From UBA5972 sp964637875 (GTDB lineage: Bacteria > Pseudomonadota > Alphaproteobacteria > Rhodobacterales > Rhodobacteraceae), in the NCBI GenBank assembly GCA_964637875.1, contig CAZWXK010000007.1, forward strand, positions 1 through 64,000: a stretch of 64,000 nt of DNA, in the 5' to 3' direction. Of the stretch, positions 36,664 through 45,672 are shown piece by piece (position 1 is the stretch's first letter; each line of letters begins with the position of its first letter). The position numbers were made by a program, and so were the translations under genes. The notes under the pieces were generated by a model, which was not told the origin of the DNA, ran no database searches, and saw nothing but the letters and a program-made list of their open reading frames with translations.

Positions 36664-37749
36664 TTACTTGGCCAGCCAGGCGTTGAAACGGTCGTTCAAC
36701 TCGTCCTGATGGTCGGCCCAGAACTCGAAGTCGTTCTGGATCGCGGTCTTGAAGTTCTCGGGCGCGGTCGGCATCTGCGCCTTCATGTCGATCGAAGGAT
36801 CGGAATGATAGCTGCCGATCAGCTTGTTGGCCGATTTCCGGGCCGGACCGTAAGAGATCCAGCTTGCCTGATTGGCCAGCTGCTGGGTCGCGGTCGAAAA
36901 CGCCAGGAAGTCCATCGCCAGATCCTTGTTCGGCGCGCCTTTCGGGATCACCCACACGTCAAAATCGAAGATCTGTGCATCCCAGACGATCTTGAACGGT
37001 TTCTTTTCGGCGGCAACGGCGTTGAAGATGCGGCCGTTATAGGCGGTGGTCATGGCGACTTCGCCATCCGCAAGCAGCTGCGGCGGCTGAGCGCCGGCTT
37101 CCCACCAGACGACATCGTTCTTGATCCGGTCAAGCACCTTGAAGGCGCGGTCAACCCCTTCGGGCGTGCCGAGAACCTTGTAGATCTGGTCGGCAGGAAC
37201 GCCATCGGCAGCCAGCGCCATTTCCAGGTTGGCCTTGGGTGTCTTGCGCAGACCACGTTTGCCCGGGAACTTCTTGGTGTCAAAGAAATCGGCAATCGTC
37301 TTGGGCGCATTGTCGCCCTTGAACTTGGTGGTGTCATAGGCATAGATCGTCGACCAGACGATATTGGCGACGCCGCAATCGGTGATCGCGCCGGGAATGA
37401 AATCCTTGGTCGCCGGGGTGCCGTCAGGCGCCGGCGGCAGGATCGAGGGATCGATGGGTTCGAGCAGCCCCTCATCGCAGCCGCGCACGGCGTCGGACAT
37501 TTCCACATCGACAATATCCCAGGTGACATTGCCGGCCTCGACCTGCGACTTCACCTCGGACAGACCGCCGTTATAGTCTTCGGAAATGATCTTGTTGCCG
37601 GTCTTGGCCATCCAGGGCTTGTGATAGGCCTCGATCTGGGACTTGGTATATGCCCCCCCCCACGACACGACGGTGATGGAGCCGGCCGAAGCCGCGCCAG
37701 CCACCAGGGCCGCCACTGCCGCGCTAGCAAATACGCTTGTGATCTTCAT
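36664..37749 (-). CDS. extracellular solute-binding protein, PotD-like (361 aa)
   Basis: A periplasmic binding protein with an obvious signal peptide (MKITSVFASAAVAALVAGAASA) and a mature sequence of the spermidine/putrescine (SBP family 1) type: SITVVSWGGAYTKSQIEAYH, DYNGGLSEVKSQVEAGNVTWDI, and C-terminal APNKDLAMDFLAFSTA and DFEFWADHQDELNDRFNAW. It lies between the ATPase gene and the permease genes. The ligand may be a polyamine or other small cationic compound. Confidence 0.9.
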   Translation of the reverse strand: MKITSVFASAAVAALVAGAASAGSITVVSWGGAYTKSQIEAYHKPWMAKTGNKIISEDYNGGLSEVKSQVEAGNVTWDIVDVEMSDAVRGCDEGLLEPIDPSILPPAPDGTPATKDFIPGAITDCGVANIVWSTIYAYDTTKFKGDNAPKTIADFFDTKKFPGKRGLRKTPKANLEMALAADGVPADQIYKVLGTPEGVDRAFKVLDRIKNDVVWWEAGAQPPQLLADGEVAMTTAYNGRIFNAVAAEKKPFKIVWDAQIFDFDVWVIPKGAPNKDLAMDFLAFSTATQQLANQASWISYGPARKSANKLIGSYHSDPSIDMKAQMPTAPENFKTAIQNDFEFWADHQDELNDRFNAWLAK

Positions 37750-37825
37750 GTTTTTCTCCTTGTCAGTTTCACCCGTTCTTCTCCCCATCCTGGCAGGCAC
37801 CGGGCCACACCGCCAGGTTGTTCGC

Positions 37826-38932
37826 TCAGGTCGCGTCCAGCGCCCGGCAATCTTCGGTTTCCCAGCCAACGGTGGTCTTTTCGCCCACCACGAGGCGCTT
37901 GTTGTCGGCCGCATTGGGCACCTTGACGACGAAATCCTCGTTGCCATGGACGCGCATCCGGCAGCGAATGTGATCGCCCAGATAGATAAGTTCGAGCACC
38001 TCGGCCTCGGTGCGGTTCATTCCCTGATCGGCGCCGACCCTGACGCGCTCGGGCCGAATCGAAAGGGTGGTCCGGTCGCCGACATCGCCGCAGTTCACCG
38101 CCTTGGCGGTCACAACCGCGCCGCCGTCCAGCTCGACCGTGGCGACATCGCCATCGACAGCCCTGACGACACCGGTCATGCGGTTGTTTTCACCGATGAA
38201 CTGGGCGACAAAGGCGTTTTCCGGCCGCTCGTACAGATCGTCGGGCGTGGCCAGCTGCTGGATGACCCCGTCATCGAACACGGCGATGCGGTCGGACATC
38301 GTCAGTGCCTCGGACTGATCGTGGGTTACATAGACCACCGTCACGCCCAGCCGGTCGTGCAGATGCTTGATCTCGAACTGCATGTGCTCGCGCAGCTGCT
38401 TGTCCAGCGCACCCAGCGGTTCGTCCATCAGCACGAGGTCGGGTTCGAACACCAGCGACCGGGCAAGCGCGATGCGCTGCTGTTGCCCACCCGAAAGCTG
38501 CGCCGGGCGGCGGTTGATGAAATCGAGCATCTCGACCATGTCCAGCGCATGTCTGATCTTTTCCTCGCGCTCGGCCTTGCCCATCTTGCGCACTTCCAGC
38601 GGAAAGGACAGGTTCTCGCCCACCGTCATGTGGGGAAACAGCGCATAGTTCTGGAACACCATGCCGATTCCGCGCTTGTGGGGCGGGATGTTGTTGATCG
38701 GATGTCCCCCCAGCAGGATGTCGCCGTGGGTTGCGGTTTCAAACCCGGCCAGCATCATCAGGCAGGTCGTCTTGCCCGAGCCCGACGGCCCCAGCATGGT
38801 CAGGAACTCGCCCCTGCCGATCGCCAGATTGAGGTCTTTCACGACCAGGGTTTCGCCATCATAACTTTTCTGAACGTGATCAAAAACAACGAAACCGTCT
38901 TCTTTCGATACGGTCTGCGGCTCTGCGGACAA
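37826..38932 (-). CDS. ABC transporter ATP-binding protein, PotA-like (368 aa)
   Basis: The nucleotide-binding subunit for the adjacent permeases. Walker A is GPSGSGKTTCLMML, the Q-loop region is KRGIGMVFQNYALFPH, the ABC signature is LSGGQQQRIALARSL, Walker B is DLVLMDEPLGALD, and the H-loop is VVYVTHDQSEALTMSDR. A C-terminal TOBE domain (about residues 280-365) fits PotA-type transporters. It is the first gene of the operon. Confidence 0.92.
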   Translation of the reverse strand: MSAEPQTVSKEDGFVVFDHVQKSYDGETLVVKDLNLAIGRGEFLTMLGPSGSGKTTCLMMLAGFETATHGDILLGGHPINNIPPHKRGIGMVFQNYALFPHMTVGENLSFPLEVRKMGKAEREEKIRHALDMVEMLDFINRRPAQLSGGQQQRIALARSLVFEPDLVLMDEPLGALDKQLREHMQFEIKHLHDRLGVTVVYVTHDQSEALTMSDRIAVFDDGVIQQLATPDDLYERPENAFVAQFIGENNRMTGVVRAVDGDVATVELDGGAVVTAKAVNCGDVGDRTTLSIRPERVRVGADQGMNRTEAEVLELIYLGDHIRCRMRVHGNEDFVVKVPNAADNKRLVVGEKTTVGWETEDCRALDAT

Positions 38933-39177
38933 GTCTGTCTCTCCCTGTTGGACCCGAAACCGGGGCTGCGGTTTTTCTGGATCGGGCTAACCCAACCATA
39001 TTAGAGGGCACATTGCAACAAGTCGGGCCCGGAAACATCCCCCGATTGCAAATCCCTGTTTGTGTTGCACAATCGCCTGTTTCCGAGACCGAAAATTGCC
39101 TGTGGGCGGCATACCGGGAAAGATTGGCGACACGCCTGCGTGACCCTGCGACAAGGGCGGGGCGTATCGCGACCTGC
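38933..39177. promoter_or_regulatory. upstream region of the ABC transporter operon with a TTGTG...CACAA palindrome
   Basis: This 245-base gap holds the minus-strand promoter of the transporter operon. A palindrome TTGTG-TTG-CACAA lies at 39060-39072, and related ATTGCAA motifs occur at about 39011 and 39045. These may be repressor sites. No reading frame in the gap looks like a gene. Confidence 0.35.
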
Positions 39178-39846
39178 TCAACGCAGGCCATGGTTGTGGG
39201 CAAACCGCGCGCGCAGGGCGTCGGGGTCAAAGCCGTCGCGAATCCAGTCGATCAGCGAAACCCCCTTTGGCGCGGCCTCTTCGAGATAGGCCTCGAAGAA
39301 CAGGTCGAGGATGCCGTTCTTCGAGCGCCGCAGATGGGCATAGCGCCAGTGGAGTTGCTTCATCGCCTCGGCAACCGGCACATCCCGGATGACATGCAGA
39401 TAGAGCGCGGCCGCAAAACCCGTGCGGTCGGCGCCCGACTTGCAATGCATGACGACCGGCCTTTCCATGCTGCGGAATATGTCGATCAGGCCCAGGATCT
39501 CGTCTGCCGAGGCCAGATCCGATCCGTACAGACGATGGTCGATCAGCTGCAATCCCAACGCATCGCAGGCCTCGCGTTCGAACAGGTACTGGCTGTGCCG
39601 GGCGGCGCCGCGCAGATTGAGAATGGTCCTTATCCCCATGTCCCGGAACTGGGCCAGCCGCTCGGGCGACGGCTGATTGGCGCGGTAGACCCCATCGTCT
39701 ATCTTGTGGAAATTCTTCCACCATCGGCGCAGGATGGCATGATCGAACCAGTCGAAATGCAGCTTGGCGCGCCGGCGTGCCTCGGGGGTCGAGATATCCA
39801 CCCCCAGCTCATGGCGCCATTCGCGGAAACGTTCGCGCAGGGTCAT
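39178..39846 (-). CDS. tyrosine/dual-specificity phosphatase-like protein (222 aa)
   Basis: The P-loop signature C-x5-R is present in VVMHCKSGADRTGFAAALYLH, broken here as HCKSGADRTG, with the general-acid Asp region LIDHRLYGSDLASADEI upstream. The N-terminal region (DGVYRANQPSPERLAQFRDMGIRTILNLRG) is typical of small atypical dual-specificity phosphatases. It follows the GT25 gene after 7 bases, so it is part of a surface-polysaccharide cluster and may act on a sugar or lipid phosphate. A Met 12 codons upstream (39882) is an alternative start overlapping the previous gene. Confidence 0.84.
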   Translation of the reverse strand: MTLRERFREWRHELGVDISTPEARRRAKLHFDWFDHAILRRWWKNFHKIDDGVYRANQPSPERLAQFRDMGIRTILNLRGAARHSQYLFEREACDALGLQLIDHRLYGSDLASADEILGLIDIFRSMERPVVMHCKSGADRTGFAAALYLHVIRDVPVAEAMKQLHWRYAHLRRSKNGILDLFFEAYLEEAAPKGVSLIDWIRDGFDPDALRARFAHNHGLR

Positions 39847-39853
39847 TGCTGGG

Positions 39854-40696
39854 TCATCCCGGTCCTCCGCCGCCCCTTGCATCGGAACGCAGGCGCATGT
39901 CGCGCGCCCGCTTCCATGGCAGGCGGTTCCAGTGCAGGGCTGCCAGATAGCCCAGGCGATAGCGCAGATTTTTCAGGGCCTGGCGCAGAAACCCGCCCCC
40001 CGAAGCGTCGTCGGCGCGCCTTCTTGACGCGGCGATGGTGTCGCCGCGACTGGCCTCGACGCCCGGCCGGATCGGAGGAGGCAGCACCAGACGAATGCGC
40101 AGGCCATGTTCCCAGAACCGCTTGTGATCCTCGTCGATGGGGCGCGCAAAGGGCAGGCTGCGGCGCATCAGCTGCTCGGCCGCCGCACGGGTGATGACAT
40201 AGCCCAGCGTCGTGTTGGGAACCTGATAGGGAAGCGCAAGTTCATACCCCCTGCACAGGGGGCGCCGTCCCAGCATGCGCTTGTCGGGGCGTCGGGTATA
40301 CAGCTTGACCAGATCCCAGTCGCCGATCTCGGCATCCCGGGCCAACGCGCCCAGGACCAGGGCCAGATCGGGGCCGGCCTCGAAATCGTCCTCCAGAACG
40401 ACGGCACCCGGCGCGTCGGAAAGGGCCAGCCTGCGCCATACCTCGACATGGCTGAGGTAACAGCCGATCTCGCCCGCCAGCAGGGGGTGGCGAAACTTGT
40501 GCCGGTTGGCATCGGCGTCATAGACCCGCGCCACCTCGTCGGCACCGAGCGCCCGGCCGTTGACGGCATCGACACGCCGAAACGCGATCCCGAGAGCGTC
40601 GAGCGCGGCGCGGCACCTGCGCATCCGCGCGGTATTGTCGGCAAGGTTGATCACATGAACCGGCCAGATACCCCGTGTTGCGACGATGCCGGTCAT
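39854..40696 (-). CDS. glycosyltransferase family 25 protein (280 aa)
   Basis: An LPS-biosynthesis-type sugar transferase: WPVHVINLADNTARMRRCRAAL at the N-terminus, the GCYLSHVEVWRRLAL segment, AVVLEDDFEAGPD with the metal-binding acidic motif EDD, and TLGYVITRAAAEQLM. It is flanked by a GT2-type enzyme (stop/start overlap of 4 bases) and a phosphatase gene. Confidence 0.9.
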   Translation of the reverse strand: MTGIVATRGIWPVHVINLADNTARMRRCRAALDALGIAFRRVDAVNGRALGADEVARVYDADANRHKFRHPLLAGEIGCYLSHVEVWRRLALSDAPGAVVLEDDFEAGPDLALVLGALARDAEIGDWDLVKLYTRRPDKRMLGRRPLCRGYELALPYQVPNTTLGYVITRAAAEQLMRRSLPFARPIDEDHKRFWEHGLRIRLVLPPPIRPGVEASRGDTIAASRRRADDASGGGFLRQALKNLRYRLGYLAALHWNRLPWKRARDMRLRSDARGGGGPG

Positions 40697-41658
40697 GGAC
40701 AGCCCCCCTGCATGCGGGAAATGTCGCGCCAGCCAGGGCTGAGGCGATCGAGTGCCTGTTCCAGCCCATCATCGGGAAAACTGGGGGCAAAGGCGGTGGC
40801 GCGTTCGATCAACAGCCTGTTCTTGGCGCTGAACACGGTGGAAAGGCGCGCCACCGGCCCCGGCACCAGCGCAGCGCGCGCCTCGGGCAGGCTCATCAGC
40901 CAGCTCTTGCGGAATCGGGCACGCTTGCGGGCAAACCGGCTGTCGGGATTGTCGTCGAGTTCGTAATTCACAAATCCTTCGCCGGTTTTCAGAAATTTCA
41001 GATGCCAGTAGAGATAGCCCACGAACCGGCGCCTGAGGCCGGCGCGGCCAAAGCGCTCGAAACGGGGGTCGTGATGGAAACGGGTCGCGGGAGACACCCT
41101 GAAATACCCGATATCGCCCCCCCCCGAAACGGGATCGACCGCGGGGATCGCCAGCCGGCCCGACCTGTCGCGCGCCAGATTGACCCCGGAAAAGCAATGC
41201 AGCGCCCCCTCGTCCAGCCGGCCCGCACGCAGATCATCGCAAATGCGCGCGACCGCAGACGGTATTGCCAGATGGTCGTCATCCAGCTTGACCGCATGGC
41301 GATACCGTGTCTGCGCAAGCGCGAAATTGGAATAGTTGACCATGCTTTCCGGGCTGTCGCCGGGGGTTTCGGCATGGGCCTTGCTGCCCAGCGGCTGCAC
41401 CCGGTCGGTATAGTGGAAAACCCGGATCCGGGGCGCGAACTCCTGCGCAAGACGCGCCAGGATTTCCGGGGTTCCATCGTTGCACTGGTTATGAACGGCG
41501 ACGATCTCGTCATAGAATCCGATGTGGCTGCGGATGGTCGGCTCGATGAAATCGGCGCCGTTGCGGATGCGCATGAATGCACTGATGCCCGGCTTGCGAT
41601 CGTCCACGCGCAAGTGATCGGGCCGAAAGACATAGCCTGTTACCGTTTCCATATGCAT
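40693..41658 (-). CDS. GT2-like glycosyltransferase (321 aa)
   Basis: A GT-A-fold enzyme: GISAFMRIRNGADFIEPTIRSHIGFYDEIVAVHNQCNDGTPEIL is the nucleotide-sugar-binding start, broken into short motifs such as ISAFMRIRNGADFI and NDGTPEIL, and the metal-binding acidic triad is VKLDDDHLAIP. The C-terminal region is basic. The start at 41658 (MHMETVTGY) is chosen because the sequence further upstream has no conserved look; 41652 is also possible. It leads a three-gene minus-strand set. Confidence 0.82.
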   Translation of the reverse strand: MHMETVTGYVFRPDHLRVDDRKPGISAFMRIRNGADFIEPTIRSHIGFYDEIVAVHNQCNDGTPEILARLAQEFAPRIRVFHYTDRVQPLGSKAHAETPGDSPESMVNYSNFALAQTRYRHAVKLDDDHLAIPSAVARICDDLRAGRLDEGALHCFSGVNLARDRSGRLAIPAVDPVSGGGDIGYFRVSPATRFHHDPRFERFGRAGLRRRFVGYLYWHLKFLKTGEGFVNYELDDNPDSRFARKRARFRKSWLMSLPEARAALVPGPVARLSTVFSAKNRLLIERATAFAPSFPDDGLEQALDRLSPGWRDISRMQGGCP

Positions 41659-41897
41659 CCGTCGCCCGACCAAACCCGTTCCTGCAAGGATTTCGTGTAA
41701 CCGCTGCGGCCTGCTTGCGCAAGCGACCGGCCACAGGTCCGCCTCGGCCCGAGGGAGAGACGGCGCATGGCCGCCTTCGCTCCTGAGAGCGGGCCTCCTG
41801 CGGCGTCGCGCAGATCGCAGCCCCGTAATCGTGACCCTGTGCAAAACGGTGCAAAGCATGTTATCGCGCCCCTGTTGACGCAATACGGAGGCAAGGA
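41659..41897. other. divergent intergenic region between glycosyltransferase genes
   Basis: A 239-base gap separates the minus-strand GT2-like gene from the plus-strand fucosyltransferase gene. It contains a perfect 12-base palindrome GCTTGCGCAAGC (41713-41724) and a TTGACG (41875-41880) close to the fucosyltransferase start, but no convincing promoter or gene. Confidence 0.4.
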
Positions 41898-42758
41898 ATG
41901 ATCGTCACCCATATATTCGGCGGGCTGGGCAACCAGCTGTTCCAGTTTGCCTTTGGCAAGGCGCTGTCGGCGCGCCTTGGGGTCGACTTGGCCATCGACA
42001 CCCGCTATTTCGATCGGCCCCGTCCTGACGCGCTGTGTCTGCATCACTTTTCCATCCGCACGCCCGAGGCCGATCGAAAGGGCCTGCCCGCCATGCGTCA
42101 TGACGGATTGCTGCCCTATCTTGCCGCAAGGATGCGCGGCCACCGCTGGACGATGTTCCGGGAAAGATCCCTGGCCTATGACCCCGCGGCGGAAATGCTG
42201 GGCGACAATACCTATCTCAAGGGCTACTGGCAGACCGAGCGCTATTTCCGCGATCATGCCGATCTGGTGCGGGCCCACCTGCAGGTCGTCACGCCGCCAA
42301 CCGATGAAAACCGTCGCGTCATGGAAGAACAGGAAGGCTGCCTGCCGGTCTCGTTGCATGTCCGGCGCGGAGACTATGTATCCAATCCGAAATTCAACGC
42401 GACCCACGGCACATGCGACCTTGACTATTACCGGCGCGCGGCCGACCTGATCGTCGAACGCATTGGCGAGCAGCCGGTCTTCTTTGCCTTTTCGGACGAA
42501 CCCGACTGGGTGCGCGACAATCTGCGCCTGCCCTATCCGATGCGGATCGTGTCCCATAACGGCCCCGAGCACAATTACGAGGATATCCGCCTGATGAGCC
42601 GCTGCCGCCATCACATCGTGGCCAATTCCTCGTTCTCGTGGTGGGGGGCCTGGCTGAATCCGGACCCGGACAAGATCGTGATTGCCCCCCGGCGCTGGTT
42701 TGCCGACCCGAAGATGCAGAAACACGATCTTGTCCCGGAAAGCTGGATCACCCTGTAG
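41898..42758 (+). CDS. alpha-1,2-fucosyltransferase-like glycosyltransferase, GT11 (286 aa)
   Basis: A GT11 family enzyme: the start IVTHIFGGLGNQLFQFAFGKAL contains GGLGNQLFQ, and the donor-binding motif SLHVRRGDYVSNPKF (HxRRGDY) is clear, as is the C-terminal NSSFSWWGAWLN. It probably adds fucose or a related sugar to surface polysaccharide. The start has GGAGGCAAGG directly upstream. Confidence 0.92.
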   Translation: MIVTHIFGGLGNQLFQFAFGKALSARLGVDLAIDTRYFDRPRPDALCLHHFSIRTPEADRKGLPAMRHDGLLPYLAARMRGHRWTMFRERSLAYDPAAEMLGDNTYLKGYWQTERYFRDHADLVRAHLQVVTPPTDENRRVMEEQEGCLPVSLHVRRGDYVSNPKFNATHGTCDLDYYRRAADLIVERIGEQPVFFAFSDEPDWVRDNLRLPYPMRIVSHNGPEHNYEDIRLMSRCRHHIVANSSFSWWGAWLNPDPDKIVIAPRRWFADPKMQKHDLVPESWITL

Positions 42759-42854
42759 AACGGGTGGCAGCCGGGCACGGCCGCTCCACTTCATCATTTC
42801 TTCATTCCCACCGGCCAGGATGGTCGCATGTATGCCACATGGCGGGAGGGATGA

Positions 42855-45005
42855 ATGAAACGCTTGCGAAACTGGCTGGGCAATGCCTCATGCTGCCTGT
42901 TGCAGCAATGGCGCATGCTCGCCCAGATGGGGGCGATCATCCTTTTTGCATCAGCGGCAATCCTGTACCTTCCCCGCCCCATGGCCCAACGCCTGTTGCG
43001 CGATGACATGGTGAACCGGGCCCATCAGTGGGAAACACGGCTGGAAACAATCCTCGACGGGGGGCGCGCGACCTTTGCAACGGGCCGTATTGCAGCCCGC
43101 GACAAGGCATCGCTGGCGTTGTTCCTGCGTGCAAGCGACGTGTTCCGCATGCGCCTGTTCGACCGGCGGGGCAGGATCTTCTGGTCGTCCCGCCCGGACG
43201 AGATCGGCAGAACCCTGCCCGAAGACAGCTTTGCCACCGTCGCCGCGACCGGCCGATACGTCTATGCTCAGGACGAAACCACCGTTGCCCGGATCGACGG
43301 TTTCAGACAGGACAATCCCGACAGCTTTCACAGGCCGGGCGACCGCAGGCTGGTCGCCGAAATCACCGTGCCGGTACTCGAGCGCGGCCAGTTCCAGGGG
43401 GCGGTGGAATTCTATCGCGACATCACCACCATGCACGCAAGTTTTGTCGCGCGCATGCGCACCGCGCTGGCTGCATTCGCCGGCATCGGCGTTGTCCTCA
43501 GCTGCGGCATCATCCTGTTCATCGTGCTGAATGACCAGAAGCGCATGCGCCTGATGCGCGAAAACGCCGTCCAGGAACAGGTCATCATGGAGCAGCAGAA
43601 ACGTGCCGCGCGCGAGATTCGCATGCTGTCCAGCCTCAATGAATGGCTGCAATCCAGCAATTCCCTGGACGAGCTGTTTTCCATGGTCAGCGCCTTCATG
43701 GGCCGGCTTCTGCCCGATTGCGCCGGCAGCATCTATGTCTATTCCAATTCACGCGATGTGCTGGATGGTGCCTGCCAGTGGAACGGTGCGCCTCTGCATG
43801 CTCATATCCGGCCCGATTCCTGCTGGGGCCTGCGGCGTGGGCGCACCTATGCCTATGGCCAGGGCGAGATAGACTTTGCCTGCGAACATGTAACCGGCCC
43901 GGGCGTCGGCCCCGAACAGCCCCCCGCCCCGAGCCCCGGCATCCCCCCTGCGCGGCCTGGCGTTCCGGCACGGGAAAACCCCGTATCGGAATCGCGTTAC
44001 CAGCCCTGGAAAGACGGACGCCCCTATTTCTGTTTTCCCGTTCTGGCACATGGCGAAACGGTGGGTCTGATGCATCTTGCCCCATGTGCGGGCGTCTCGA
44101 CCGAAACCTTTGTTGCCGTGCGCAATCTCGGCCAGATGTGTGCCGAACAAATCAGCCTGGCGATTGCAAATGTCCAGCTGCGCGACCAGCTGCACCACCA
44201 GTCGGTACGCGATCCGCTGACCGGTCTGTTCAACCGGCGCCATTTTCTGGAGAACCTGCGCCGCCATATCGATGCGGCCCGCCACGAAAAGGGGGCTGTC
44301 TCGCTGATCTCGATCGACGTCGACCACTTCAAGGCCTTCAACGACAATCACGGCCACGACGCCGGCGACATGGTTCTGCGCGCTGTCGGCGAAACTTTGG
44401 AGCGCCTTTGCGACGGCGACGAAATCCCATGCCGCATGGGAGGTGAGGAATTCATCGCATTGCTGCCAGATGCCGGCATGAAGGCGGCTCTGGCCAAGGC
44501 GGAACAACTGCGCAAGGCGATCGCCGCCATCAAGATACGCTATGGCGAGAAAACCCTGCCGCGCATAACCATATCGGCCGGGGTCTCGACCTGGCCTGCT
44601 GACGGCGCAATGCCGCAGGACCTGATCAAGGCCGCCGACAACGCGCTGTACGAGGCCAAGGCCCGCGGTCGCAACCGCGTCTGCCCCACCGCGGGCGCCA
44701 CCCGGGAGAACCGCGCAAAGGATCCGAATCAGGAACACGATACCAGATCGGGGCGCGCGGCGGCCGGCGGAAAAAGGGAACCTTCCGGCGGCGACAGCAA
44801 GGCCAGCATCGACGCGGGCGCGGTGGATGATCCGACCCGCACGCCGCCTGTTGCCGGTCTGGGCGCACATGGGACAGAACACCCGGCGGCCGGCCCGATT
44901 CATCGCGACAAGGTTGCCAATTCCGCAAAGGCCCGGCCGAATGGCCGATCACCCGACGAACGCCTCCTGACAACGCGCGCCACCCCTGCCCCGCGCCCCG
45001 GCTGA
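42855..45005 (+). CDS. membrane-bound diguanylate cyclase with periplasmic sensor and GAF-like domains (716 aa)
   Basis: Makes the second messenger c-di-GMP. Domain order: membrane helix 1 (about residues 19-42), a periplasmic sensor of about 160 residues, helix 2 (about 203-225), a coiled segment, a GAF-like domain (about 260-440), then a GGDEF domain (about 450-605). The active-site loop is RMGGEEF. The inhibitory RxxD position is occupied by DGDE, so the usual product-inhibition site is absent. The C-terminal 100 residues are Ala/Arg/Pro-rich and disordered. The start is preceded by CGGGAGGG. Confidence 0.9.
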   Translation: MKRLRNWLGNASCCLLQQWRMLAQMGAIILFASAAILYLPRPMAQRLLRDDMVNRAHQWETRLETILDGGRATFATGRIAARDKASLALFLRASDVFRMRLFDRRGRIFWSSRPDEIGRTLPEDSFATVAATGRYVYAQDETTVARIDGFRQDNPDSFHRPGDRRLVAEITVPVLERGQFQGAVEFYRDITTMHASFVARMRTALAAFAGIGVVLSCGIILFIVLNDQKRMRLMRENAVQEQVIMEQQKRAAREIRMLSSLNEWLQSSNSLDELFSMVSAFMGRLLPDCAGSIYVYSNSRDVLDGACQWNGAPLHAHIRPDSCWGLRRGRTYAYGQGEIDFACEHVTGPGVGPEQPPAPSPGIPPARPGVPARENPVSESRYQPWKDGRPYFCFPVLAHGETVGLMHLAPCAGVSTETFVAVRNLGQMCAEQISLAIANVQLRDQLHHQSVRDPLTGLFNRRHFLENLRRHIDAARHEKGAVSLISIDVDHFKAFNDNHGHDAGDMVLRAVGETLERLCDGDEIPCRMGGEEFIALLPDAGMKAALAKAEQLRKAIAAIKIRYGEKTLPRITISAGVSTWPADGAMPQDLIKAADNALYEAKARGRNRVCPTAGATRENRAKDPNQEHDTRSGRAAAGGKREPSGGDSKASIDAGAVDDPTRTPPVAGLGAHGTEHPAAGPIHRDKVANSAKARPNGRSPDERLLTTRATPAPRPG

Positions 45006-45253
45006 CCCGGGAAAGGCGCGCGCCACAAGGCGGATCTCCTACATCAGGTACCCGACCATTTGCACATGGCTGTGCGCATCTGCCTTACCCCGGGCGCATC
45101 GCATTTCCCGGATGCCCCGGCCAGTGCGCGGGACATGCCCCGCCCCGCAATGACAGCGCAAGACAAGGGCGCAAATCTTGTTCTTGCCTAATACATGTAA
45201 TGTGGTACGGTATTACATATTTATCGAGTCACGGCGAAAGGGAGAGTCGTCGA
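45006..45253. promoter_or_regulatory. promoter region of the aromatic (pad-type) operon
   Basis: A palindrome with arms ATGTAAT and ATTACAT lies at 45195-45218 around a GTAC centre (45205-45208), within 60 bases of the first start codon (45254). The region is AT-rich in contrast to the flanks. The sequence TACGGTATTA (45206-45215) recurs as TACGGTAATA (54312-54321) in front of the benzoyl-CoA operon. The rest of the gap shows nothing gene-like. Confidence 0.55.
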
Positions 45254-45661
45254 ATGAACGCGAATATCCACCAGGGATTGACAGCAACACGGCAGGTCAC
45301 GGTAGATCGCGACCGGACAATCGGCTTCATGGGCGAGGATCTGCGCGTCTATGCCACCCCTGCGCTGGTGGCCGACATCGAAATGGCCTGCCGCAATCTT
45401 CTGGTCGAAAACCTGCCCGAAGGCCAGGATTCGGTCGGCGTCACGGTTTCGATCGCCCACCTCGCCCCCACCCTGCTGGGCATGGAAGCCACCATCACCG
45501 TCACCGTGACCGAGGTGGACGGCAACAAGATCACCTTCGGGATCGAGGCACGCGACCCGGTGGAAACCATCTGCAAGGGCAACCACCAGAGATTCATCGT
45601 CGATCTGGACATCACCCGAGAGCGCCTGCGCAAGAAAGCGGAAAAAGCCGGAATGCAATGA
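45254..45661 (+). CDS. hotdog-fold acyl-CoA thioesterase, fluoroacetyl-CoA-thioesterase-like (135 aa)
   Basis: A small hotdog protein with the residue pattern of FlK-type thioesterases: a Thr in VYATPALVADIEMAC, the Glu of the same helix, and the His in IAHLAPTLLGM. It is the first gene of the pad-type operon, with GGGAGA upstream, and its stop overlaps the following ATG. In this context it may hydrolyse phenylglyoxylyl-CoA formed by the molybdoenzyme, or rescue CoA from dead-end esters; both are inference. The thioesterase class is well supported. Confidence 0.8.
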   Translation: MNANIHQGLTATRQVTVDRDRTIGFMGEDLRVYATPALVADIEMACRNLLVENLPEGQDSVGVTVSIAHLAPTLLGMEATITVTVTEVDGNKITFGIEARDPVETICKGNHQRFIVDLDITRERLRKKAEKAGMQ

Positions 45662-45672
45662 AAGGCGGGAAC

